The translations under genes and the position numbers were made by a program. Shown in pieces: positions 27,377 through 37,317 of a DNA stretch of 64,000 nucleotides. The notes beneath the pieces are model-generated. The model saw nothing but the letters and a program-made list of their open reading frames with translations, did no database searches and had not been told where the DNA came from. Every line of letters starts with the position of its first letter. Position 1 is the stretch's first letter. Origin of the DNA: Bradyrhizobium septentrionale (GTDB lineage Bacteria > Pseudomonadota > Alphaproteobacteria > Rhizobiales > Xanthobacteraceae); NCBI RefSeq assembly GCF_011516645.4, contig NZ_CP088285.1, positions 4,668,501 through 4,732,500 of the forward strand. Reading direction: 5' to 3'.

Positions 27377-28255
27377 TTACCCGACGAACGAGTTAATTCT
27401 CCAACGAAGATCGGACAAAAGCTTTGAGGCTGTCATATCGTGCAATTCGACCTTTGGTTCAGTCGTCATCGCGACGTTAGCGAGGGATGTCCGTAGCTCT
27501 GAAGACGGAGGCATGCCGACCGTAGTGGCGAGCACTTTAACGGCGCGTCGCTGCTGTAAACTGTGGTTTGCCAGTAGGCTCATGTTCTGTGGATGAAATC
27601 CAAACCCAAGATAAATCACCAGCTGAGCAGCTTCCCACGCTGCAGAAAACTTTTGCGGGTCATGCATCACCTCATTGTCGGTGAGAGTACGAATTCTATC
27701 AATTTGACCCCATAAGTTGTTTTGCGGCGCCGCGCCGAAGACGAGATTGCTTCCTGAATCCCGAAATATTGGTCCTAGCCCTCCATAAGGCCGAATGATG
27801 TTCAGATTCTCTATCGCAGCTTGTGCATCGGGTAACGTGACCTCAAGTCGCCGAAGTGACCAGAAGAGATAATGCTCGATGCACCGGTCATAGTTGAAAA
27901 TGACAAGCGTGATATTCTTAAAGGCATGCTCGACGATCTGACTTAGCTTATAGCCAGTGATTGCCATGGAGAAGATCTGTTCTATCCATCCGTCTCGCCC
28001 TGCATCATGTTCTAAGCCCTTGCGCGATTGAACCCGCAGTGGAGATGATGCCTCTGCCATGAGAATAGCGCGCATGTTGCATCTATATTTGATCCCAGGT
28101 TTTCGACCTTAGCGACGGCCTCGCTGCTGCTCCAGACAGAACCCATTGCAATGAGCGAGTTTCGAAACGCAAAAGCGAAGGCTGAGAACTCCTCCGCGTG
28201 GTCAACGCCATATTTGTATATGAACTGATCAGAGAGATCTTGATTGCCTCTTTTG
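27377..28255 (-). pseudogene. SIR2-like domain protein, degraded
   Basis: The intact reading (27377-28075) contains ITLVIFNYDRCIEHYLFW, IIRPYGGLGPIF and AAQLVIYLGFGFHPQNMSLL, the order seen in SIR2-like NAD-binding proteins such as those of antiphage systems. Upstream, another frame reads NQDLSDQFIYKYGVDHAEEFSAFAFAFRNSLIAMGS to NIDATCA and would join it as DATCAILMAEASSP if the duplicated GC near 28072 were removed. The N-terminal Rossmann start (glycine-rich loop) is missing. Hence truncated and frameshifted. Confidence 0.5.
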
Positions 28256-28847
28256 ACGATTCCTCGGCCATTAACGCCGAGATGAACTGCTCGATTTCTT
28301 TCGCCCGGTCAGCATAGGCATTCGTAAACCAGACAAGAGTCACTGCTGCTCCCGCAGCCGCGATCCTGCCAGAATGCTTGTAGTGCAAGGCGACTAACAA
28401 TTTCCTGAAGACGTTCTCAATGGCGTCAATGGCAAAGTCGCTGCCAGTAACCATCTTCAGGTCGCTGAGCACATACCCTGGCGGTCTTTGGACACCTTCA
28501 TCTTTCAGAAACGAGCGCTTCTCGTTGCTGGTCATCGGGCGCACCAGGCTTGGGAAGTTGTTGCCCATCGAGGTGAAATATTTCCGTAGATCCTCTTGGT
28601 AAACTTCGAGGTCATCTCGCGTGTCGCGCAGCCTAACCAGAACGGCCATGGCATTCTCATGATGGCGGCTGCTCTGATTGCACGCGGCACAGGCAGGAAA
28701 TTCGAAATCTTCCGGACCAACCCGACCGTTAAACAAGGCGCGAGCCGGCTGGTGATCAATGTCAGCCGTACGCTCGTTGCCCCCGCAAAAACAGCAGCGC
28801 GGATGAAGCGCCAGAAACCGCGCTTTTCGAATCTTCTTTTGCCCCAT
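28256..28847 (-). pseudogene. HNH-like endonuclease, 3' end lost
   Basis: Starts at 28847 with MGQKKIRKARFLALHPRCCFCGGNERTADIDHQPARALFNGRVGPEDFEFPACAACNQSSR. Two CxxC pairs (CCFCGG, CAACNQ) enclosing DIDHQPAR make a zinc-bound HNH-type nuclease core. After about residue 195 the frame leaves the protein-like reading and runs into the SIR2-like remnant. Probably a former two-gene cassette joined by a deletion. Confidence 0.55.
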
Positions 28848-28999
28848 TGCGGCCTCCCATCGGACTCAACCCCAACGGGCAGGCGAACGCAATTCCTCCC
28901 TGGAAGGGAGGGGATGGATTTTTTAGCAAAGCAGGTGCAGGCTGTCCGTGGGCCTAGTAGATCAACGAGCGGCGCGGCAACGCCTTCGGCGTTCACGGC

Positions 29000-29083
29000 A
29001 TGAAATGGGACGGGATAACGATAGCCGGTTGCGCCACAATTGCACTTTCCGTGCTGATCTTAGTTTTCATCCTGACGATGTAG
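29000..29083 (+). CDS. 27-residue membrane peptide
   Basis: MKWDGITIAGCATIALSVLI then LVFILTM: one hydrophobic helix after a short polar start. No strong ribosome-binding site. Its length equals that of the next peptide 90 bp downstream, which makes a real small-protein pair plausible. Confidence 0.35.
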   Translation: MKWDGITIAGCATIALSVLILVFILTM

Positions 29084-29174
29084 TCGAGCGCCCCTCTGCA
29101 AGAGGAAGTGAGCAATTTTGCTCAGACGAGAGCTGAGCCGTGTGCTGATTTAGCAAGCACCGGAGGATTGCTCT

Positions 29175-29258
29175 ATGCCAGAGATTTTCTTTCGCATCGG
29201 CATTGTCGTGCTGGGAATTTGCCCGGTCGCCCTTGCTGCATTTGCTTTGTTCATCTGA
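29175..29258 (+). CDS. 27-residue membrane peptide with strong ribosome-binding site
   Basis: MPEIFFRIGIVVLGICPVAL then AAFALFI: a single membrane-spanning helix. CGGAGGA lies 8 bases before the ATG. Followed by a perfect 14-bp-arm hairpin (29294-29342), giving a compact transcription-unit look. Function unknown. Confidence 0.5.
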   Translation: MPEIFFRIGIVVLGICPVALAAFALFI

Positions 29259-29293
29259 CTACCTAGCCCGCCCGCACCAAACGGGCTGGTAGA

Positions 29294-29342
29294 TGGCCCC
29301 AGCAACCGCCTGCCCCTACAGGCCCCAAGGTTGCTGGGGCCA
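29294..29342. repeat. Palindrome TGGCCCCAGCAACC, 14-bp arms
   Basis: Perfect arms at 29294-29307 and 29329-29342. Without a T tract, but placed at the end of the small-peptide region, it may act as a transcript-end hairpin. Related to the palindrome at 7572. Confidence 0.65.
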
Positions 29343-29425
29343 TTCTCTATAAGGACCGCCTCATTTAACGGGTCCGCAGCTGAGCGCCCTAATTTGTCGC
29401 GTGAGATGATGGAGGAGCGCCGCCC

Positions 29426-30439
29426 ATGAGCCTCGCCTCCCGCAACAAGATTGATGTCACCGTATCGATTGCTGCCGACGTAATCGCCGCAGTCGAGATC
29501 GTGCCCCGAGCCCGGCCGCCGCTGGCGTGGCTGTTCGCCGGCAAACAGGCCTCGTCGGTGCTTGAGGGGCTGCCGCGGCTCTTCGCGCTATGTGCCGCTG
29601 CGCAGCAATCTGCCTTACTGGCCGCGATCGAGGCGGCGCGCGAAGAAGAGATCATCCTCGCGACAAAGCAGCATCGTATTACCTTGGTCGTTGCCGAGCG
29701 TATCGCGGAATTGCTGCGTGGCCTCTTTGTCGGTCATCTTACGCCGAACGTCGGCAGTGCGGCAGCGGTTCGATCCGTGATGCACGGAATATCAGTGTTT
29801 ATCGGCAGCGAACAGCCAATCCGCGGCCCTGCTCGACGCGAAGCAATAGCGCGAATTGGGGCCGCGATGGCCGCGCTCGGCATAACGAGAGAGGCTGGCG
29901 CGCTGAAGTCCGGCAGCCCGTTCGCGCTTCGCATTGCAGAGCTTGATGAGGTCGACTTGAAGTCAATTTCGATCGAGCACTCGTTCCTGTCCGTTGCCGA
30001 CGACCGCAATATCGTTGAACGGCTACTCGCGGACGACGACACGTTCTGCTGTTGTCCGGATCTCGAGGGGCATGCGCCCGAAACGGGGCCGTTGGCGCGC
30101 CAAATGACGCGTGATCGGCTTCCGCCGGGCCGGCCGGGTGCGGTTGAGCGGCTGATGGCCAGAATTACGGAGATGGTTCGGCTGTGCGCTTGGCTCGAGG
30201 CTGGTGCTCATCTCGAGTCGGCGGAACATGGGATCATCGAAAGCTACAGGCTAGGTCCTGGCCGTGCAGCGGCAGCAGTCGAATGCGCCAGGGGGCGCCT
30301 CTATCACGCGGTTGAGCTTGATCCTCGGGGCCGGATATCCCACTTCGAATTCCTAGCGCCGACGGAATGGAATTTCCATCGGTGCGGACCACTTGTCCGG
30401 GGCCTTCGGGGCGCGGTGCTGACGGCGAGACCACATTAG
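29426..30439 (+). CDS. hupK: HupK, hydrogenase large-subunit-like maturation protein
   Basis: 337-residue protein related to the NiFe-hydrogenase large subunit but without its nickel-binding C-terminal motif; the end reads EWNFHRCGPLVRGLRG. HupK proteins are thought to assist assembly of the NiFe centre. A GGAGGAG site precedes the ATG. The start overlaps a TGA that closes a short open frame reading PNLSREMMEERRP, possibly the tail of the gene that normally precedes hupK (hupJ). hupSL and other hup genes are not in the window, so the cluster is cut on its left side. Confidence 0.8.
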   Translation: MSLASRNKIDVTVSIAADVIAAVEIVPRARPPLAWLFAGKQASSVLEGLPRLFALCAAAQQSALLAAIEAAREEEIILATKQHRITLVVAERIAELLRGLFVGHLTPNVGSAAAVRSVMHGISVFIGSEQPIRGPARREAIARIGAAMAALGITREAGALKSGSPFALRIAELDEVDLKSISIEHSFLSVADDRNIVERLLADDDTFCCCPDLEGHAPETGPLARQMTRDRLPPGRPGAVERLMARITEMVRLCAWLEAGAHLESAEHGIIESYRLGPGRAAAAVECARGRLYHAVELDPRGRISHFEFLAPTEWNFHRCGPLVRGLRGAVLTARPH

Positions 30440-30512
30440 GAAGGGGTTCGTGCGGTGATTGCATCGCTCGATCCTTGCGCCGGGTTCACGCTCAATTTTC
30501 GCGAGGTTGGCG

Positions 30513-30854
30513 ATGCATGAAATGGCGCTTTGTCTGGGCATCATCGAAATTGTCGAGGAGGAGGCGCGTCGCCGATCGATTTCGCAGGTGCGGAGCATCT
30601 GTCTGGAGATCGGGGCCCTGAGCCATGTCGCGCCCGAAGCTATTAAGTTCTGCTTCACAGCTGTCGCAACACGGACCGTCGCCGACGGCGCGGTTCTTAA
30701 AATCATCGAAGTGCCTGGCATGGCCTGGTGCATGGCCTGTTCGAAGAGTGTCGAAATTGCTCTGCGCGCTGAGTGTTGTCCTTACTGCGGCAGTTATCAG
30801 TTGCAGATAACGGCAGGCGAACAGATGCGCGTGAAAGAGCTGGAGGTCAATTGA
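30513..30854 (+). CDS. hypA: HypA, nickel-insertion accessory protein
   Basis: 113-residue HypA. The N-terminal MHEM supplies the nickel site (His2), and the zinc site is CMAC plus CPYC (about residues 72-93). It delivers nickel to the hydrogenase large subunit with HypB. The start at 30513 is fixed by the MHEM signature. Its stop overlaps the hypB start (TGATG), implying coupled translation. It appears intact. Confidence 0.92.
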   Translation: MHEMALCLGIIEIVEEEARRRSISQVRSICLEIGALSHVAPEAIKFCFTAVATRTVADGAVLKIIEVPGMAWCMACSKSVEIALRAECCPYCGSYQLQITAGEQMRVKELEVN

Positions 30855-31807
30855 TGTGTACCGTATGCGGTTGCAGTGAAGGAATGTATTCGACCGGACG
30901 CGTCGAAGTTCATGATGCGCAAGACCACTGGCGCTATCATGCTCGTGTGCAGGACGGTGATCGCCACGGCGCCCATGTGCATGGTGATCAAAGCTTGCTG
31001 CATTCCTACCATGCTCGCCAAGAACATGCTCGCCATCATCATCCTGGCCATCCGCAGGCTCATGATGGGCAGGCCATTCAGAGCTGCGGGGCCGGTGCGG
31101 CTACCTTGAAGGTAGCGGACACGAACCGCGAGCGGGTCATTCAGGTCGGACGCGACATACTTGGCAAGAACGATAGGATCGCGGCGGATAATCGCGCGCT
31201 CTTCGTGGCCGATGACCTGCTGGCGTTTAATCTTGTGTCCAGTCCCGGTGCAGGCAAAACGTCGCTGCTCGTCCGCGCCGTGTCCGAGCTCAAGCGCACT
31301 CGCCCGATCGGGGTCATCGAAGGCGACCAACAGACCTCGAATGATGCCGAACGCGTTCGCGCGGCTGGCGTGCCGGTTGTTCAAGTCAATACCGGCAGGG
31401 GGTGCCACCTCGATGCTTCAATGATCGGCGAGGCCTACCGCCGCTTGCCGCGGCTCACGCGCGGTATTCTCTTCATCGAGAACGTCGGTAATCTGGTCTG
31501 TCCCGCAGCCTTCGACCTAGGCGAAGCCTGCAAGATCGTGATGCTATCGACCCCCGAAGGTGAAGACAAGCCGCTCAAATATCCGGATATGTTTGCCGCT
31601 TCGTCGCTCATGCTGATTAACAAGATTGATTTGACATCATTCCTTGAGTTCGATGTGAGCAAGACCATCGAGTATGCAAGGTGCGTCAATTCAAGGATCG
31701 AAGTGCTCACGGTCTCGGCGCGTACTGGCGAGGGTTTCGGCGCGCTCTATGCCTGGATCGACAATCAGGCGCATCAGAGACTCGCCGAGAGGGACACAAG
31801 GCGATGA
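30854..31807 (+). CDS. hypB: HypB, nickel-binding GTPase
   Basis: 317 residues. It opens MCTVCGC, a high-affinity nickel motif; residues 20-70 hold 14 histidines, a nickel-storage segment typical of rhizobial HypB. The GTPase domain starts with P-loop SSPGAGKTS (129-137), with [13 protein letters not shown] and NKIDLTSF downstream. It supplies nickel for hydrogenase maturation, handing it to HypA. Its stop overlaps the hypF start. It appears intact. Confidence 0.93.
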   Translation: MCTVCGCSEGMYSTGRVEVHDAQDHWRYHARVQDGDRHGAHVHGDQSLLHSYHARQEHARHHHPGHPQAHDGQAIQSCGAGAATLKVADTNRERVIQVGRDILGKNDRIAADNRALFVADDLLAFNLVSSPGAGKTSLLVRAVSELKRTRPIGVIEGDQQTSNDAERVRAAGVPVVQVNTGRGCHLDASMIGEAYRRLPRLTRGILFIENVGNLVCPAAFDLGEACKIVMLSTPEGEDKPLKYPDMFAASSLMLINKIDLTSFLEFDVSKTIEYARCVNSRIEVLTVSARTGEGFGALYAWIDNQAHQRLAERDTRR

Positions 31808-34063
31808 GCGCCGCCCCCACCTGCGGCCAAACTCGGCTACGCGTGCGCGTGAGCGGAGCCGTGCAAGGGGTCGGATTTCGTCCTTACGTCTATGGCCTGG
31901 CCACGCGGTACGGATTGGCGGGGTTTGTCGTCAATGATCCAGAGGGCGTTACGATCGAGGTGGAGGGTAACCGTGCGTCGGAGTTTGTCGCCGCTTTGCC
32001 GCTTGAAGCACCACCACTGGCATGCATCGACCACATCTGCGTTCAGGAGACCGGAGCGCTCGCGGCGAAAGACTTTTCGATCGGCACCAGCGAAGGTGGC
32101 AAGTCGTCAACGCGGATCGTCGCCGATGCCGCGACCTGCCAGCTGTGCATCAGTGAGTTGTTCGATCCGAAAAGTCGCCATTACCGTTATCCCTTCATTA
32201 GTTGCTCGCATTGCGGCCCGCGCTATACCATCTCCGAACAGCTTCCCTACGATCGCCGAAACACGGTCATGAAGGCCTTTAGGCTGTGTGCCGCCTGCGT
32301 CAGCGAATATCTCGATCCGGCGAGTCGCAGGTTCCATGCGGAGGCGATCGCGTGTCCGACATGCGGCCCACGGCTCAGCCATGGAATCAACGCTATTGTC
32401 GCGGCAATCGTCGAGGGCCAAACCGTGGCGATAAAGGGGCTGGGCGGATACCAGCTGCTTTGCGACGCGCGCAACCAGGGCGCGGTGCAGCGTTTGCGCG
32501 GCAGAAAGCGGCGTCTTGAGAAGCCATTCGCGGTCATGGTCGGTTCCATAGAGCGGGTCAATGAGATCGCGGAAGCGAATGAGCCCGAGTTCGCGCTACT
32601 CGAATCCGTAGCTCGTCCCGTCGTCCTTCTACGTTCGCGCCATAATTTAGCACCCGCGATAGCTCCCGGCTTATCGCGGGTAGGTGTCATGCTGCCCGCG
32701 GCCCCGCTGCATCACCTCATCTTTCAGGTGCTTCGTTCGACCGGAGTATCGCTTGTGGGGACTGGCCCCGTCATCGTTGCCACCAGTGCCAATCTTTGTG
32801 GCGAACCGCTGCTGATCGACAACGCGCAGGCGCTGCGGCGGCTTGAGGGAATCGCCGACCTTGTCGTGACCCATGATCGCGAGATCCTAACGCGTGCGGA
32901 TGACTCCGTCGTGTCGGTTGTGGCGGGCCGCCCCCAACGCATTCGTCGCGCCCGTGGCTATGTTCCAGAAACCGATCCGGCTTGCGAGATCTGTGCCGTC
33001 CGTACTCGCTGTTGGCGGTGCGTTGAAGTCGACCATCACCGTCACGCGGAACAACGAAGCGTTCGTCTCCCAGCATATTGGCGATCTCGATACGGCCGAA
33101 AGCATTCGTGTGTTTGAAGAGACGATTCGTCATCTCACATCGATTCTTGACGTCGAACCTGCCATCATCGCCCATGATCTGCATCCCAATATGGCGTCCA
33201 CGCGCTTTGCGGAGGCAAGCGGCCGCGCGCTGGTCGCTGTCCAGCATCACCACGCGCATGCTGCCGCCGTCATCGCTGAGCACGGTCATGCGGGACCTAC
33301 GCTTGCCCTGGTGCTCGACGGCCATGGCTTTGGCTCGGACGGCGGAAACTGGGGTGGCGAGCTGTTGTTGTGCGAAGGAACGAGGTGTCGGCGCATCGGA
33401 CATTTCGCTCCTCTGCAAATGCCTGGTGGAGATCGTGCTGCGCGCGAGCCGTGGCGCATGGCGAGCGCAATGTTGCAGTTGCTTGGCAGGGGAACCGAAA
33501 TCGGCCATCGCTTTGCAGCGCAACGCCAGTCTGAGCGCGTGCGCGCATTGCTAAATCAGCAGGGCGGGACCATCACAACCAGCGCGGGCCGGTTGTTTGA
33601 TGCGGCGGCGGCGCTGCTGGGCATTGCGAGTTTGCAGAGCTATGAGGGCGAGGCCGCAATGAAGCTCGAGGCGCTGGTGCGGCGGACTGAGATTCTCGAT
33701 GCCGGCTGGACGATGGATGGCGGCGTGCTGTCGCTTCGTCCGCTTTTTGAGCACTTGATTACAGACAACGTAGGCGCCACGGACGGAGCGGGGCTGTTTC
33801 ATGGCACTCTCGCCGCCGCTTGCATTGACTGGGTTACGCGCTTTGCGCGAACAACCGGCGTCAATACCGTCGTCCTAAGCGGCGGCTGCTTTTTGAACGC
33901 GGTGCTGGCTGACCAAATTACGCGCGGGTGCAGCAGCGCCGGTCTCACCCCGCTGATGCCACGGCAGGTACCTCCCAATGATGGCGGTTTGAGCCTTGGC
34001 CAGGCGTGGATTGCCGCCCTGCGGATTGCTGAACAGCGTCAGCCCTGGAAGGAACAGTCTGAT
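31804..34063 (+). pseudogene. hypF: HypF carbamoyltransferase, frameshifted
   Basis: HypF makes the carbamoyl group that becomes cyanide ligands of the NiFe site. The first frame carries the acylphosphatase-like domain (VSGAVQGVGFRPYVYGLA), zinc fingers (CQLC, CSHCGPR, CAAC, CPTCGPR) and the YrdC-like domain, up to ARGYVPE. The next residues should be PIRLA, but AAA at 32969-32971 in place of AA shifts the frame; the rest (PSVLAVGGALKSTITV, VQHHHAHAA, LSGGCFLNAVLA, PNDGGLSLGQAW) lies in the frame 32894-34300. A sequencing error is possible. There is no stop before hypC, so the distal half reads straight into it. Confidence 0.88.
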
Positions 34064-34300
34064 ATGTGTCTTTCGGTCCCGGCTAAGATCGCAAAAATGC
34101 TTCCCGACGACATGGCGATCGTATCCATAGATGGCGTCAGCCTGGAAATATCGATCGCACTCATCGACGAGCTCGACGTCGGCGACTGGGTCCTCGTTCA
34201 TGTCGGCTACGCGCTGGCCAAGATCGACCCGATCGAAGCCAAGCGTACGTTGAAGCTCCTGCAAGAGCTAGGCAGTGCAGCACCGGAACTCCGATCATGA
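34064..34300 (+). CDS. hypC: HypC, hydrogenase maturation chaperone
   Basis: 78-residue HypC starting MCLSVPAKIAKM; Cys2 is the essential residue that contacts HypD and the large subunit. The VHVGYALAKID segment is also typical. It can start from its own ATG (GGAAGGA ~12 bases upstream), but it is also in frame with the preceding hypF fragment with no intervening stop. A fused product would hide Cys2 internally and probably not work. Stop overlaps hypD start. Confidence 0.85.
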   Translation: MCLSVPAKIAKMLPDDMAIVSIDGVSLEISIALIDELDVGDWVLVHVGYALAKIDPIEAKRTLKLLQELGSAAPELRS

Positions 34301-35439
34301 AATATGCCGACGAATTTCGCGACAAGACCTTGGCGCAGGGAATAGCGCGTGCGATTGGCGCCGAAGCTGGTCCGCATAGGGCCTATCGGTTCATGGAATT
34401 CTGCGGCGGACACACACATGCGATCTCCCGCTACGGCCTGGTGGACTTGCTGCCCGCGAACGTCCGCATGATCCACGGGCCTGGTTGTCCCGTCTGCGTT
34501 CTGCCCGCGAGCCGGATCGACATGGCGATCCGGCTCGCCGAGCGCCCGGGGGTCATCCTGTGCGTTTACGGCGACCTGATGCGCGTGCCCGGGTCGCAAG
34601 GACAGTCATTGCTGGGAGCCAAGGCGCTAGGCGCTGACATTCGGATGGTTTACTCGACGATCGACGCTATTCGGCTCGCCGAACAGGCGCCGAGCCGGGA
34701 CGTGGTCTTCTTTGCCATTGGATTTGAGACTACGACGCCACCGACGGCGGTGATGATCCGGATTGCCGAGAAGAAGCGGCTGAAGAGCCTCAGCGTGTTC
34801 TGCAACCACGTGCTTACACCGTCCGCCATGCACAGCATTCTCGAGAACCCGAAGATCCGCAATATCGGCGGGGGCGCAATTGATGGCTTCGTCGGGCCTG
34901 CACATGTCAGCACCATCATCGGTACGCGACCTTACGAACCTCTGGCAGAACAATTCGGTAAGCCGATCGTGATCGCGGGATTTGAACCGCTCGACGTCAT
35001 GCAGGCGATCCTGATGCTGGTGCGGCAAGTGAACGAAGGCCGCTGCGGCGTGGAAAATCAATACAGCCGTGCGGTTACGCGCGAAGGCAATCAGCGCGCC
35101 AAGGACGAGGTCTCGCAGATATTCGAACTGCGTGAGCAGTTCGAATGGCGTGGACTTGGACTCGTACCCAAAAGCGGACTGAAGCTGAAGCGGGCATACG
35201 CGAGATTTGACGCCGAGGCGCGTTTTGCGATGCACGAACTGCGTGTCGCTGACAATCCAGCGTGCGAGTGCTGCGCAATTCTGCGCGGCGCCAAGCGGCC
35301 GGTCGACTGCAAGCTGTTTGGAACTGCTTGCACGCCGGAAAATCCCATAGGAGCCTGCATGGTCTCATCGGAGGGCGCTTGCGCCGCGTATTGGACGTAT
35401 GGCCGAGTTCGCGATGATCAGCTGGGACGGTTGTCATGA
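34297..35439 (+). CDS. hypD: HypD, Fe-S scaffold for Fe(CN)2CO assembly
   Basis: 380 residues, full length. Signature motifs are EFCGGHTHAI (about 33-42), HGPGCPVCVLP (about 60-70), FFAIGFETTTPPTA and the C-terminal cysteine-rich block that binds a 4Fe-4S cluster (CECCAILRG, CKLFGTACTPENPIGACMVSSEG). With HypC it collects iron and its ligands. Start and stop overlap hypC and hypE. Intact, though its pathway partners HypF and HypE are broken. Confidence 0.93.
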   Translation: MKYADEFRDKTLAQGIARAIGAEAGPHRAYRFMEFCGGHTHAISRYGLVDLLPANVRMIHGPGCPVCVLPASRIDMAIRLAERPGVILCVYGDLMRVPGSQGQSLLGAKALGADIRMVYSTIDAIRLAEQAPSRDVVFFAIGFETTTPPTAVMIRIAEKKRLKSLSVFCNHVLTPSAMHSILENPKIRNIGGGAIDGFVGPAHVSTIIGTRPYEPLAEQFGKPIVIAGFEPLDVMQAILMLVRQVNEGRCGVENQYSRAVTREGNQRAKDEVSQIFELREQFEWRGLGLVPKSGLKLKRAYARFDAEARFAMHELRVADNPACECCAILRGAKRPVDCKLFGTACTPENPIGACMVSSEGACAAYWTYGRVRDDQLGRLS

Positions 35440-36402
35440 GCGTAAAGGCCAATCAACGCAGACTTGATGTCGAGAACGGACGCATTGATCTTTCTCACGG
35501 GTCCGGGGGCCGTGCCATGGCGCAGCTAATCTCGGACATTTTTCACCGAGCCTTCGGTAACGAATGGCTCGCCCGCTGCAATGATCAATCGGCGTTTGAT
35601 GTTGCAACAGGCAGAATGGTGATGACGACGGACGGCTATGTGGTTTCACCGCTGTTCTTTCCTGGCGGCAATATCGGGTCACTCGCTGTGAACGGCACGA
35701 TCAATGATGTCGCTATGGCCGGCGCGCGTCCGCTCTATCTATCGGCTAGCTTTATCATCGAGGAGGGGTTCCGATTTTCGGATCTGCAAACGATTGCGGA
35801 TTCGATGGGCGTAGCGGCGCGCGACGCCGGCGTTCCTGGCCGATGCGCTCGATCTCTCGGCCGACAAGGCAAGGGTTGGCGACCGTGTCCTGGTGTCCGG
35901 TAGCCTCGGCGATCATGGGGTGGCGATCATGTCAAGGCGCCAGAACGTCGCCTTTCAAATCGAGATCGGCTCGGAATCAGCCGCGCTGCACGACCTCGTA
36001 GCCGTCATGGTTGCGGCCGGTGGCAGCGGTATCCGGGTGATGCGTGACCCCACGCGTGGCGGCCTTGCCGCCTCGCTCAACGAGATTGCGCATCAATCGG
36101 GCCTCGGCTTCCGTCTGCAGGAAGCCGCCATTCCTGTGAAGCCTGCGGTTGCGGCGACCTGCGAACTCCTTGGGCTTGATCCGATCCATGTCGCTAACGA
36201 GGGCAAGCTCGTTGCGATCGTCGCGCCTGATTCTGCTGATGCTGTGCTTGCAGCCATGAAGGCGCATCCGCTCGGGTGCGATGCAGCTGATATTGGAGAG
36301 GCGGTAGCTGACGATCACAAGTTTGTGCAGATGGCGACCAGTTTCGGTGGCGGACGAGTTGTCGATTGGCTGTCGGGCGAACAATTGCCTCGGATCTGTT
36401 GA
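35436..36402 (+). pseudogene. hypE: HypE dehydratase, internal deletion plus frameshift
   Basis: HypE turns the carbamoyl group into cyanide on its C-terminal cysteine. The N-terminal part is normal (LSHGSGGRAMAQLI to SMGVAARDAGVP). The next ~25-30 codons, which include the conserved VTGDTKVV stretch, are missing, and the frame changes at ~35837; the rest resumes as ALDLSADKARVGDRVLVSGSLGDHG. The C-terminus PRIC with its active Cys is retained. The loss is too large for a sequencing error, so hypE is a true pseudogene. Confidence 0.88.
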
Positions 36403-37005
36403 ACATGTCACGCCCAACTGCGGCGGGCATGAGGGGGCACGCATCAGCGGTTATTAGCCATTCAAAAAAATGAGCTAAAGTCTACGACCTGCCCAGCTGG
36501 CGGACTGTGATGCTCGCTCTTCCAGAAATTCGGCAAGGCTGGATTTTCATTTGTGGCATTCCCAAGCCGCGAACCCAGTCCCAAGCGTTTTATTCATGCG
36601 CCATCCGTCGCACACCCAAAGTCGTTGCTCCCCACTTGACACTTCGAGGTTAAGGTGAGGCGAAAGGCGCTCTTACGAGGCTCTTTACAGCGCCTTGGCT
36701 CAAGTCGCGCCGCTTAGTTTGTAGCCTAGTGTCGCACAAGAGCAGCTTAGAAATAAGAGATCATCGATCTGCTCCCCTGAATCTCGGCGGCTTAGGAGAA
36801 GGCACTGACACCGAGGTCCGTGCATTCGCCGACCTCGTGCATAGCCAACGCGTGATTCGCAGGTAATGAGATGAGAATAGGTTTGGTCCAGAGCGGAAGG
36901 ACCCTGTCATCGCGGCGAAGGTAGTTCTGTAGACGTTTTCAAGACGCCCACGGATCCGTTATATGATTTTTTCAGCGCGGGTGCCATTGCGGTCGAGAGC
37001 CTGTT
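36403..37005. other. Gene-free stretch between hypE and IS3
   Basis: About 600 bp without a supported gene on either strand and with lower GC than the flanks. No -24/-12 promoter with correct spacing, tts box or strong hairpin was found. Confidence 0.5.
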
Positions 37006-37065
37006 TGAGCTGCTGCCGGTTTGATGGACACCGAGATTAGGTGTTTCATGAAGCCGGAGGTGGCG

Positions 37066-37317
37066 ATGAAAAGACGGAAGTTCAGCCGCGAGTTCAAGGT
37101 CGAGGCGGTCAAGCTGGTGCGGCAACGTGGGGTGTCGGTGGCGCAAGCTGGCCGTGACCTGGATGTTCATGAGAATGTTCTCCGCAAATGGGTGAAGGAG
37201 TTGGGCTCCGACCCGGCGCAAGCCTTTCCCGGCCACGGGCAGATGAAGCCGGAGCAGCAGGAGATCGAGCGGCTGCGCCGTGAGGTCGCCAAGCTGAAGG
37301 CCGAGCGGGATATCCTA
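37066..37317 (+). pseudogene. IS3 OrfA, interrupted
   Basis: MKRRKFSREFKVEAVKLVRQRGVSVAQAGRDLDVHENVLRKWVKEL is the HTH of IS3-type OrfA, followed by a leucine-zipper-like LRREVAKLKAERDIL. GGAGG lies 7 bases before the ATG. The normal ending KAAAYFAKEAT is found beyond the IS110 insertion (to 38963), overlapping the orfB start. Confidence 0.85.

Noticed and set aside
30773..30853. Longer hypB start at 30773
   Set aside because: Lies within hypA; MCTVCGC at 30854 is the known HypB N-terminus and is coupled to the hypA stop.
36498..36513. TGGCGGACTGTGATGC as a -24/-12 promoter downstream of hypE
   Set aside because: Eleven bases between GG and GC, poor -24 match and no NifA site nearby.
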